Shown here: one piece after another, positions 1-6,975 of the stretch
Layout: each line of letters begins with the position of its first letter
Position numbering within the stretch: the stretch's first letter is position 1
Assembly (NCBI GenBank): GCA_009760855.2
Contig: WPIO01000449.1
Span: 10,001 to 25,000 of the forward strand
Length of the DNA stretch: 15,000 nucleotides
From: Cristatella mucedo
Lineage: Eukaryota > Bryozoa > Phylactolaemata > Cristatellidae
Direction: 5' to 3'
Position numbers and translations under genes: made by a program
Notes under the pieces: generated by a model
The model's input: the letters and a program-made list of their open reading frames with translations, nothing else
Database searches by the model: none
Told to the model about the DNA's origin: nothing

Positions 1-179
1 CGTCCTTGAATGTAGTCTTCCGCTCCGGGGCCTCTGAACGCCCGCCCTGAAGTCCGTCGCCGCAGGGCGGAAGCACTGCTCCGTCTCTCCTGCCGCCGCG
101 CGGCATCGAGCTGGCTCTCGCGCCGACGGCAATGAGTTGGCGAGTCGCGAAAAGGCGTCGGGAGTGGGGACCGCTGCAG

Positions 180-187
180 TGACGTCA
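180..187. promoter_or_regulatory. CRE-like site TGACGTCA
   Basis: Exact 8-bp palindromic consensus bound by CREB/ATF bZIP proteins, lying in GC-rich DNA about 620 bp upstream of the first visible AP-2 exon. A chance occurrence in 15 kb is quite possible, so function is unproven. Confidence 0.3.
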
Positions 188-420
188 CTCTGCGACTTCG
201 CGTGGCTGGTCGCCACCGACGCGCAGTGATCGCAGACGGAAGAAGTGACGAAGCCCAATCGCTAGGTGTTAGGCAGAGACGGGCGAAGGATATCTCTCAG
301 ATGCGCGCCCCGCCTTTTCTCGAACGGCTGCGCGCGAGCGAGCGTGAGCTTGCGTCTAGACGCCGCTGCAGCTGAGCCAATGCGCGCGAAAATAAAAAGC
401 AGTGGCCCGCCGCCCGGCCT

Positions 421-483
421 CGCTCTCTCTCTCTCTCTCTCTCTCTCGCTCTCTGTCTCGCTCTCTCTCTCTCTCTCGCTCTC

Positions 484-548
<65 letters not shown>

Positions 549-563
549 CTCTCTCTCTCTCTC
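421..563. repeat. (CT)n / (GA)n microsatellite with CG interruptions
   Basis: Almost pure CT dinucleotides broken by CG steps at irregular intervals. A homopurine-homopyrimidine tract of this length can form triplex (H-DNA) and is a classical GAGA-factor-type binding array. Open reading frames across it are artefacts of the dinucleotide repeat. Confidence 0.95.
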
Positions 564-575
564 CTTTATCTTTCC

Positions 576-605
576 GCCCAGGCTCGCTCCGGAGCGAGCC
601 TGGGC
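576..605. repeat. Perfect 30-bp palindrome with no spacer
   Basis: Bases 576-590 (GCCCAGGCTCGCTCC) are the exact reverse complement of 591-605, giving 15-bp arms with no loop. It lies 13 bp after the end of the (CT)n tract, within the presumed AP-2 intron. Confidence 0.95.
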
Positions 606-801
606 CTGTGAGTTCCGCCTGCCGCGAGCTGCCGCGGCGGCCGTGTCGCTGCGGCCGCGCCCCAACAACGCCAGCCAGTGAGGCCGCCGTCGCCTCTGCC
701 GTCGCGGTGGCAGCGTCGTCGCTGTAAGCATCCAGAATTGCAGCAGGTGAAAAGCGAAGCGCTCGGGGCCGACTCTTGATTTGCTCTCGCTCGTTCTGTA
801 G

Positions 802-841
802 GGAAATGATGAATACATAATGAGCGACAACTTCAGGAAAG
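802..841 (+). CDS. TFAP2: AP-2 mini-exon (40 bp), upstream of the DNA-binding exons
   Basis: Predicted small exon, entered after a pyrimidine-rich acceptor ending TCTGTAG at 801 and left at a strong G/GTGAGT donor at 841/842. It reads 13 codons plus one base (phase 0 in, phase 1 out) and joins in frame to the next exon. Vertebrate AP-2 genes, as I recall, have a short exon of similar length (about 50 bp) and phase at this place. The encoded peptide ([13 protein letters not shown]) is poorly conserved, so the call rests on splice signals and phase. It contains an in-frame ATG at 820 with A at -3. Confidence 0.6.
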
Positions 842-2566
842 GTGAGTGCCGCTAGAGCGGCTGCATGCGAGCGCGGCCGACCGAAGCGGTACCGGCAGCC
901 CGGCGCCCGCTTCACCGCCCCGCCCCGCCCCCAAGCTAAGAGCCAACTGCTGCTAATGCTGCCTTCGGTCCAAGAAAGCGCTCACGAGCGGCTGCGACGC
1001 CCAGCGGTCCGGCCCGCGCCAGACCGCTGCTGAGCTGCCCGATTCGCCATTTCGTTCAGTCGCGAAGCCGGCCCGGCCGGCTCGACCGCGAACCGCCCAC
1101 TGCTGTCGACGGCAGCGCCGGACGGACGGCGGAGCAAACTCCGCCGTCCGGCGGCGGAATCTCTTTGTTGCATGAACTTGGTTATTTCCTTGCAGCTGTG
1201 AGGCCCAAGACAGAGGTCAAAGATGTGCTGCTCAGTAACGCCGCATCGCCGACGGACATTTTCTGCTCCGTGCCCGGAAGGCTATCGCTACTGAGCTCGA
1301 CGTCGAAATACAAGGTCACCGTAGCGGAAGTGCAGCGGCGCTTGTCTCCGCCGGAGTGCTTGAACGCCTCTCTTCTAGGAGGCGTTCTGAGAAGGTGAGC
1401 GCGGCGCGCGCGCGGCCGCGGCGGCGAGCGCAGCGGCCTCCTCTTTTCTGTAAATGCAAAAGGAGAGATCAGCCCGCTCGATGGCCTCGTTTACATTGCG
1501 CGGCGGAAGCGCCGGCTCTCGCCCCCCCCGCCCCTGCTCGAAGGCTGGCAAGTAAGACTTGCCAGCCTTCAGACTCGAGCCCTCTAGCGACGGGTAGCCA
1601 AGTGCGAGCGCCTTGGCGCCTTGGCTGAGCGGCGCCGGCGAACGAGCCTCACGGCGACCATGGTTCGGCGTCCGTTTCGCAGGGCTAAATCGAAGAACGG
1701 CGGCCGCTCTCTGAGGGAAAAGTTAGAAAAGATCGGACTCAGTCTGCCCGCCGGCCGACGGAAGGCGGCTAACGTGACGCTGCTCACGTCGCTAGTAGAA
1801 GGTGAGTGTGTCGAGCACGCCGCCGGATATCCGGCACGCGACGGCGACCGCGACGGTCCGTCCATGCGGCCGTCGCGTCAGGAGCCGCTCGAGCTAATCG
1901 AGCGTAATCATTCGTTATCGTTTCGGCAGAGAAACCTGTCGGGGCGTGTCGCTGATGCACTCGTCAGGTGCTAGGCAAGCAGACGGCTGGCTGAGCTATC
2001 GCAGTGAGCTCGTGCTCGGCAAAAAAACCTTTTAGTGGCTCCCTCTCCTGGCGTCCGAGGGTGTCGCTCGGGGCTCGCATCCGGTGGGACACAAAAGATG
2101 AGCGACGGGGGATCGCAGCTTTTTGCACAGGACAGCTGAAGAGGAGCGCGAGACAAGCGCTTGTCCTTGACCTTTCGCAGCGCACCGCCCGCAGCGGTCG
2201 AGATAGCTGGCAGTATACGCGCTTGAGCGCGGCAGACGACGCGGCTAGCACCTTCCGCCACGCAAGCCGCCCTTTGCTCCGGTGGAAAGGGCGAGTGCAT
2301 TCGAGGAGCGAGTGCCTCGAATGGACTCGCTGGACGCAGCCCGTGATGCTTCTGCAGCTAGTGGTTAGCGTCCGCCACGCTGCGTTCCGGCTCTTAGACT
2401 TCCTAATCGCAGCATCGAGGTCGCACGCATTGCAACGAGGGCCAGGTAGCAGTCCAGGCGCGACAATGGGCACGGCCATGCGGTGTATAGCTAGCTGTCA
2501 GTTCTCTCTGCGACTTCCCTCTGTGAATTCCCCGGAAGGAGATCGATTGTCATCCGTGGCACTTGT

Positions 2567-2620
<54 letters not shown>

Positions 2621-4316
2621 CTCTGGCTGCCTGCCTCTCTCAGCGGCTCTCTCTCAATTCCATTACTCTATTCTCTAGCTATTTACCACCGCCTATCTAT
2701 CAATCTCTACCAGTTTGTCCCGAACACGAGTCATCAGTTATCTCTCACCCATCTATCCTCCCTATTTTCTTATTCCCCTCCTTCCTCTTTCTTCTCTGTC
2801 TGTCTGTCTCTCGCTGCCGTCTCTCCCACCCTTTCTCGTTCTAATCTCTCTGCATTAATTCATGACCGGCCTGCTGTCGGCTAGTCGGCCGCCGCTGACC
2901 CTCCGCTGACCTGCATCGTGCGAGAGAGAATGATAGCAATATTAATACACAAACTGGATAAAGCGCCTTCAGAGAACTCAATTTCGTTCCAGGCGCTTTA
3001 CGTTTGCTGCAAAGGAAACACAATCGAATGGTTAGTGGGACCATGCTTGAGAAACAACAGGAATAATATGGTTAGGGTTGACGTGCACAGGGTCAGCATG
3101 CAAGTGTGGTTAGTGGCAGCATGCACAGTGTCAGCAGGCATAAGCATACAAAGGTCGAATCACATGGACCCACTCAATGCTGTCATCAATAGGTGCGTTT
3201 TTAATTTCTTTTTAAATGTGGTCAAGTCAGGGGATGCCGTGAAGCCAGTCGGAAGTGAGCTGCAGGCTTTGGGAGCATACGAACTAACGGCACGGTCTCC
3301 AAAGAATTTGAGGTTCGTACGACGTATAGGTAAACAGTTAGATTGTGCAAAAGCGGGTGGTACGATGATTTGCCTGGTGATCCGATAGGTATGCTGGAGC
3401 CAAAGAATGGAGGGACCTAAAAGTGAGCAACAAAACTTTGAAGTCGCTGCGTTGCCTCACTGGTAGCCAGTGCAGGTCGGCGAGAAGTGCTGCCATGCGG
3501 CAGCTGCGACGCTCACGACAGACAGACAGACTGAGAGGCCGTGCCGCCGCCGCTGCCGCCGCCTTTCAGTCGCACTCTGGTCTCACTTTCGGCGCTGCAC
3601 TCGTCCGCTCGTCGTTCGGCGCCGCATTGCGGGACGAGGTTGTCTGGTCACGTGATATGACCCTCGCCTTCTGCAGGAGAAGCTATCCGCCTAGCAAGAG
3701 ATTTCGCCTACATATGCGAGACCGAGTTTCCGGCCAAGCACTGCGCCGAGTACAACGTGAGGCAGCACGCCGAGCCCAGCGAGTTCCTCGCCAGGAGAAG
3801 CATGGTCCTCGCATCCAAGTGAGAGCATCCGCGCGCGCGCGCGCGCGCCTCGGCTTGCCGGGGCGGCGGTATGGCCGGTTGGCTGGCTGGCCGGTAGGCC
3901 GTCCCTCGTAAATCTCCGCCAGGCGTCGCGACCGCGCCGCCGCGCTCAGCTTCTGTCGTCACACCGCGCTCCCGTCGCCATGGCTACGCTGCAGGCAGAT
4001 TATCAAGGAGCTCGCCGACCTGCTGGGCCAGGACCGATCTCCCGTGGGCAACGCGCGGCCGCCGCCGGCGGTCGAGCCGAGCATGCAGCGGCACCTGACT
4101 CACTTCGGCCTGCTCACGCACGGCTTCGGCACGCCGGCCGTGTCGGCCGCCCTGGCTGCGGTGCAGAGCTACCTCACCGAGATGCTCAAGGTCGTGGATA
4201 AGAAGTACCCCGGCGGAGTGGCCGCTGCCGGCGCCCACCATCAGCCGCCGCCGCCGCCGCCGCACGCCGGACAGCTGGAGGGCAAGAGCAAAGCGGACAA
4301 GGACGAGCGCAGCTGA
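802..4316 (+). CDS. TFAP2: Transcription factor AP-2, 3' part of a spliced gene (5 exons)
   Basis: Sequence-specific nuclear DNA-binding activator of the AP-2 family, which binds GC-rich GCCNNNGGC sites as a dimer. Joining 802-841, 1196-1394, 1683-1801, 3677-3818 and 3995-4316 keeps one frame to a TGA, 273 residues; all four introns are GT-AG with GTGAG donors. The family signature [13 protein letters not shown] (residues 36-48) opens the basic region, followed by [20 protein letters not shown] and [22 protein letters not shown] and [20 protein letters not shown] come next, then the CETEFPAK and [12 protein letters not shown] motifs of the helix-span-helix dimerisation region. The four core exon boundaries fall where I recall them in vertebrate AP-2 genes. 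The proline/tyrosine-rich activation domain, normally encoded by upstream exons, is not in the window. The C-terminus (after about residue 235) is diverged: Ala/Gly/His-rich with six prolines (251-256) and a charged Lys/Asp/Glu end. Identity is near certain; the paralogue and species are unknown. Confidence 0.95.
1123..1150. repeat. Inverted repeat (12-bp arms, CAAA loop) in AP-2 intron
   Basis: Arm CGGACGGCGGAG (1123-1134) pairs perfectly with 1139-1150 across loop CAAA (1135-1138). It lies 45 bp before the 3' splice site at 1195, so in the pre-mRNA it would be a stable GC-rich hairpin near the branch-point region. Confidence 0.9.
1196..1394 (+). CDS. TFAP2: AP-2 exon encoding the basic region
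   Basis: Starts after TTTCCTTGCAG (1185-1195) in phase 1 and ends at AGAAG/GTGAGC (1394/1395) in phase 2. It encodes about 20 lineage-specific residues, then the almost invariant AP-2 block from [15 protein letters not shown] to [11 protein letters not shown]. Conservation begins abruptly at DIFC, as in known family members. Confidence 0.95.
1395..1682. other. AP-2 intron with alternating CG tract and hairpin
   Basis: A short (288-bp) intron. It starts with a CG-rich alternating stretch (about 1399-1420), has a C8 run (1522-1529) and a perfect hairpin (1540-1570), and ends with acceptor CGTTTCGCAG. Confidence 0.85.
1540..1570. repeat. Perfect hairpin, 14-bp arms with AAG loop
   Basis: GAAGGCTGGCAAGT (1540-1553) is exactly reverse-complemented at 1557-1570, with a 3-nt loop (1554-1556). 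It lies in the AP-2 intron between the two most conserved DNA-binding exons. Confidence 0.95.
1683..1801 (+). CDS. TFAP2: AP-2 exon encoding the AKSKNGG to SLVEG block
   Basis: Acceptor CGTTTCGCAG ends at 1682 and donor GAAG/GTGAGT lies at 1801/1802. The 119 bp encode residues 80-120, the most conserved part of AP-2 proteins, including [19 protein letters not shown] and [13 protein letters not shown]. The phase (2 in, 1 out) matches both neighbours. Confidence 0.96.
2569..2624. repeat. (CT)n microsatellite and pyrimidine-rich tract
   Basis: Nearly pure CT repeat in the large AP-2 intron. The + strand stays pyrimidine-rich, with TCTG and CTTCC units, to about 2860. Confidence 0.95.
2930..3525 (-). 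mobile_element. CR1/L2-like LINE, 5'-truncated 3' fragment (antisense in AP-2 intron)
   Basis: Read on the - strand, this is the extreme C-terminus of a non-LTR retrotransposon ORF2 followed by its 3' UTR. Broken frames give LHWLP-like, [19 protein letters not shown] and [15 protein letters not shown] stretches, typical of the region after the reverse transcriptase. It aligns collinearly and in the same orientation with 8937-9545. Shared stretches include GGTTAGTGGCAGCA, TCACATGGACCCA and GGCACGGTCTCCAAAG. The 3' end carries a perfect 8-bp stem AAAGCGCC/GGCGCTTT (2960-2967, 2992-2999). Frameshifts and stops show it is dead. Confidence 0.85.
3677..3818 (+). CDS. TFAP2: AP-2 exon encoding the EAIRLARDF to LASK block
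   Basis: Follows a 1,875-bp intron; acceptor CGCCTTCTGCAG ends at 3676 and the donor AA/GTGAGA lies at 3818/3819. It encodes residues 120-167, with [13 protein letters not shown] and a diverged YNVRQH in place of the usual LNRQH. This is a segment of the dimerisation domain. The phase (1 in, 2 out) fits. Confidence 0.93.
3819..3994. other. Short AP-2 intron with an 18-bp alternating CG tract
   Basis: A GT-AG intron of 176 bp. (GC)9 at 3831-3848 starts 12 bp after the donor and is prone to Z-DNA. The rest is GC-rich, with GGCCGG/GGCTGG repeats. Confidence 0.85.
3995..4316 (+). CDS. TFAP2: AP-2 terminal coding exon
   Basis: Acceptor GCTGCAG ends at 3994. A second AG four bases on (3998) would break the frame, so 3994 is preferred; it restores [11 protein letters not shown], matching the family's KQICKEF-type start. 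The exon encodes DRSPVGN, the [20 protein letters not shown] block of the helix-span-helix domain, then a non-conserved tail with HHQ, six prolines and a Lys/Asp/Glu end. The TGA stop is at 4314-4316. Confidence 0.95.
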
Positions 4317-5110
4317 AACGTCCCGGACGGGGGTACTTAACTGACCTTGACCCGGCCTGTGACCGCGGCTGGGCAGACTCTGCCGGCGGGCGTCCTAAGG
4401 GTGCCGCGCGCGAGCCCGGACCTCCGGTCGGTCCATCCCCCGGCCGCCGCCTCGCGCGTGCGCGCGCGCGTCTAGCAACAAGCTATTCGGGAGCGCCGCC
4501 GGCCGGCTCGCCGGTCCCAGACAATCCGGCTCCCTAGCGGGCGCAGAGGCCGCTAATGGCTGACGGCCGCTAATCCGGCCTCCCGTCGAAACCTGCAGTC
4601 CAAGGCTGCGACGACGGGAACAAATAGGACTTGCCAAAACCTGCCACCAAAGCCTTAGCTTACCTTGCGCGCGCGCGCCGAGGTGCGATAAGCAAAAGAA
4701 AACGCCTCTCACCGCTGCTCGCCGCCATCTTATTCGTCTCTCTGAAGCCCGGGCCGCGGCGCGGAGGAGAGCTCCCGACGCCTGCTGCGGAGCGCCCGTC
4801 CACTGGCCGCGCAGCGTCGTCATCAGACCGATGGCGTAGCGCCGCCAGCAGAGACGCGTCAGTGAGTGGGGTGGGTTGACCGCCTGACGCCGGATGGCGG
4901 GCCAGCGTCGGGTCGGCTCCGGGCCGGACGCTCGCACGCGAATCGCACCAGAGACGCAACGCGACTTCAGGTCCGACGAGCGCGCGAGAGCGCGGCGCCC
5001 GGCTGCGTGCACTCGGCAGGGCTGGGGTGGTGTGCCGCCGCCGCTGTCGGTCCGCGCTTCGCCCGCGCGCCGCGTCGGGCGGCGGTAGCGGAACGGGCGA
5101 CGGCGACCGC
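4317..5110. other. Spacer between two convergent genes (both 3' UTRs)
   Basis: Between the AP-2 stop and the ankyrin-gene stop on the opposite strand. It is very GC-rich, with alternating CG tracts at about 4455-4471 and 4667-4678. I see no AATAAA on either strand, so neither 3' end can be placed. A YY1-type motif with a following donor lies on the - strand at 4731-4707 (see its own entry). Confidence 0.7.
4713..4731 (-). promoter_or_regulatory. YY1-type AAGATGGCGGC motif, possible antisense first exon
   Basis: On the - strand, AAGATGGCGGC (4731-4721) matches the YY1 motif often found at transcription starts of animal housekeeping genes. Its ATG (4728) opens MAASS and is followed 16 nt later by a splice-donor-like G/GTGAGA (4713/4712). 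A promoter with a short coding first exon is one reading; a chance match in GC-rich DNA is another. Confidence 0.25.
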
Positions 5111-6169
5111 TCAGTCGACGCCGTATATCCGCTGCACGGCTCTGCGCAGCTCAGGCGCCGCTTCGTTAACGACGAGGTCGCGCACGGACTCGTAGCAGCG
5201 CTCGGTGCCGCCGGACGCCGCACCGCCGAGCGCCGCGCGAGCGTCCTCCGCCGTCCTCCAGCTCTGCACCTCGTCGTGCGTGGGCGACCGCCGAAAGGGC
5301 AGCAGCGTCGGCCGGCCGCGAAAGTGCTTGCACGGCGGCGGCGCCGAGTGCGTCGACAGCGCCGACACCGGCCTCGAGTCGGCGGTGGCGCTTCGGAAAC
5401 GCTGCGTGGACGCGCTCGACCAGGGCCGCTGCGGCGGCGGCGGCTGCTGCTGCCGCTGCTGCGCCGAACCAGCGCTGAGGCCGCGATAGCGGCGACGCGA
5501 CGGCGAGTGAACGTTCGTGGACGGGTCCCAGGGCGGTCGGTCGGCGACTGTCGGAGGCGACGGCAGCAGATCGTCGTCGTCGTCGTCGTCGTCGTCGCGC
5601 GGCGGTTCGGGGCTCTCTTTCATGAACACGAACAAGCGGACGGAGGCGTCGTCATCGACGTCGCCCTCCGCGTCGCCGTCGTCCTCCGCGCCGCCGTCGC
5701 GCCGCCGCCTGAAGTCGGCCGGGTCGAACAGGCGTCCGAACGGGTCGCAGTAGTCAGGCATGAGGAGGGCGTGGTCGAGCCACTCGCGCGCGTTCCGGCG
5801 CTGCCGGCCGTCGCGCAGGATCAGCGAGCAGCCGCCGGACGCGCGAAGGTGGCGCGCGGCGAGCACGTGACCCTGGCTGCAGGCAATCAGCAGCGGCGTG
5901 AAGCCATCGTCGTTGCGCAGGTCGGCCTTCAGGCGGCTCGCCCTCATGAAGTCGGTCACCGCCTCGATCGTGTCCACGTTCGCCGACATGGCGGCGTAGT
6001 GGATGGCGGCGTTGCCGTAGTGGTCCCTCGCCGCCGGATCGTAGTCGCCCTCGGCGAGCAGCAGCTCGACGAGGCGAGCGTTGCCGACGAGCGCGGCGTG
6101 CATGAGCACGTTTCGCCCGCGCCTGTCCAGCAGCTCGATGTCCGCGCCCTGTCGCAGCAGCAGCCTCAC
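5111..6169 (-). CDS. Ankyrin gene exon 2 (terminal)
   Basis: Acceptor TGTCGCCGCAG ends at 6170 on the - strand and the exon opens VRLLLRQGADIELLDRRGRN. It encodes the end of repeat 1, repeats 2-4 and the whole tail, 352 residues plus stop. The Asp9 run comes from a GAC repeat (5571-5597). The long + strand open frame over the same bases is a shadow of high GC. Confidence 0.9.
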   Translation of the reverse strand: MRLLLRQGADIELLDRRGRNVLMHAALVGNARLVELLLAEGDYDPAARDHYGNAAIHYAAMSANVDTIEAVTDFMRASRLKADLRNDDGFTPLLIACSQGHVLAARHLRASGGCSLILRDGRQRRNAREWLDHALLMPDYCDPFGRLFDPADFRRRRDGGAEDDGDAEGDVDDDASVRLFVFMKESPEPPRDDDDDDDDDLLPSPPTVADRPPWDPSTNVHSPSRRRYRGLSAGSAQQRQQQPPPPQRPWSSASTQRFRSATADSRPVSALSTHSAPPPCKHFRGRPTLLPFRRSPTHDEVQSWRTAEDARAALGGAASGGTERCYESVRDLVVNEAAPELRRAVQRIYGVD

Positions 6170-6860
6170 CTGCGGCGACACAGCCGGAAACGCGATGAGC
6201 GACAAGCCAGCCGATCAAGGTCGCTGCTGGCGGGCGGCAAGTGCAAGGGAGCTAACGCACGCTGCCTCGACTCTGCGCGGGCGAGCAGAGCCGCCGCCGC
6301 CGCTCAGCGGCCGCCGCTTCGTCTGCTTGCGACACTCGCCAGCAGACGAAAACGATTCGAGCCCGCGCGACCGGTAGTCTCTCGGGCGAGCGGTTGCCGC
6401 GACGGCCGCGCCTTCCGCGCGGACCGCTCGTCGCCCGATTACCGCGGCGGCTCTGGAAGGCGAGAGCGTGCGCGCGGCGGCGCAGCGGCCGCGCCGACGA
6501 CGGGCGGCCGGCGTCGACGCTGCGCCGCGCGCGAGCTCACTCGACGGCCGTGCGGACTCGCGCGCGGCGCAGCGGACGTGCGGCCGTGCGGCGGCGACGC
6601 GTGCGCTGGCGCCTCACCATTTCCGTGGCGTTCTTTTTGTTCGGTTCGTGGCAGCATTTCATGAGCGGCGTGAGACCTTTGGCGTCCGGCTTGTTGAGCC
6701 CGACCTTCTGGGCGACGAGTATGTCGAACTGCAGGTAGTTGCGCCGCTCCACAGCGTTGTGGATGGTGTTCATGTTCGCCAGCGCCGACGGCGCGGGGCG
6801 GCGACTGCGGCGGCTGCAGGCGGCTGCGCTGGCTTCCGCTCTGAGCTCGCCTGCTACCAT
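5111..6860 (-). CDS. Ankyrin-repeat protein with acidic low-complexity C-terminal tail (2 exons)
   Basis: Exon 1 (6860-6618) and exon 2 (6169-5111) join in phase 0 across a 448-bp GT-AG intron and end in a stop at 5111-5113. The product is 433 residues from the ATG at 6860, or 404 from the ATG at 6773. Numbering from 6773, there are four ankyrin repeats: about 30-62 (TPLMKCC, with an insertion), 67-98 (NVLMHAA), 101-133 (AAIHYAA) and 138-170 (TPLLIAC). The first spans the splice junction and is completed only by splicing (NATEM + VRLLLRQGAD), which is strong support for the model. After NAREWLDHALL the tail is acidic, with a run of nine Asp, then Gln/Pro- and Ser/Arg-rich, and ends RAVQRIYGVD. 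No signal peptide or membrane segment is seen, so a cytosolic or nuclear adaptor is likely. The first two repeats, with the NKK insertion, recall ANKRD34-type proteins from memory, but the family is not settled. Confidence 0.87.
6170..6617 (-). other. Ankyrin gene intron
   Basis: A 448-bp, very GC-rich intron. The first seven intron bases (GTGAGGC) are identical to the first seven bases of exon 2, so a 7-bp direct repeat flanks the intron. Confidence 0.85.
6618..6860 (-). CDS. Ankyrin gene exon 1
   Basis: Ends at the donor ATG/GTGAGG (6618/6617). Two in-frame starts compete. The ATG at 6860 has GCC before it and G after it (good Kozak context) and adds 29 Ala/Arg/Ser-rich residues. The ATG at 6773 (AAC before it) starts MNTIHNAVERRN right at the first ankyrin helix. 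The upstream frame stays open to 7067 but looks non-coding. Confidence 0.8.
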
Positions 6861-6975
6861 GGCAACGATCGATATGGCTGCTCCTCCAGCGACTCTCGTG
6901 TCCGCTTCGGCGCACCCAGTAGCCAGCGCGAACGGATCATTATCTATCGATAGCCGGACGAGGTTATAAATAATT
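6861..6975 (-). promoter_or_regulatory. Putative ankyrin-gene promoter with DRE-like and TATA-like elements
   Basis: Upstream of the ATG at 6860 there is TATCGATA (6945-6952), the exact DRE/DREF core-promoter consensus known from Drosophila, and a second TCGATA (6869-6874). An AT island TTATTTATAA (6963-6972) stands out in GC-rich surroundings and would suit a start near 6935. The placement is inferred from motifs only. Confidence 0.4.

Larger units (their letters stand above)
1..801. other. AP-2 intron (or upstream) sequence with regulatory-looking motifs
   Basis: No exon with AP-2 similarity is seen here. The stretch holds a perfect cAMP-response-element palindrome TGACGTCA (180-187), an A-rich stretch AAAATAAAAAG (389-399), a long (CT)n tract (about 421-563) and a 30-bp palindrome (576-605). 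It ends in the pyrimidine-rich acceptor of the mini-exon. It could contain an internal promoter, but that is inference only. Confidence 0.5.
1802..3676. other. Large AP-2 intron (1,875 bp)
   Basis: It begins GTGAGTGTGTC and ends CGCCTTCTGCAG. The first 760 bp are unique-looking, with no recognised coding sequence. They are followed by a (CT)n microsatellite, a pyrimidine-rich region to about 2860 and an antisense LINE 3' fragment (about 2930-3525). The final 140 bp before the acceptor are GC-rich. Confidence 0.85.

Noticed and set aside
266-915. Overlapping open frames across the (CT)n tract on both strands (Leu-Ser and Arg-Glu runs)
   Set aside because: A dinucleotide repeat without stop codons keeps frames open; no conserved sequence outside it.
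5027-6664. 545-codon open frame on the + strand
   Set aside because: It lies opposite the ankyrin gene and is Arg/Ala/Val-rich without domains; the - strand frame has real ankyrin repeats and splice signals. A shadow frame of high GC.
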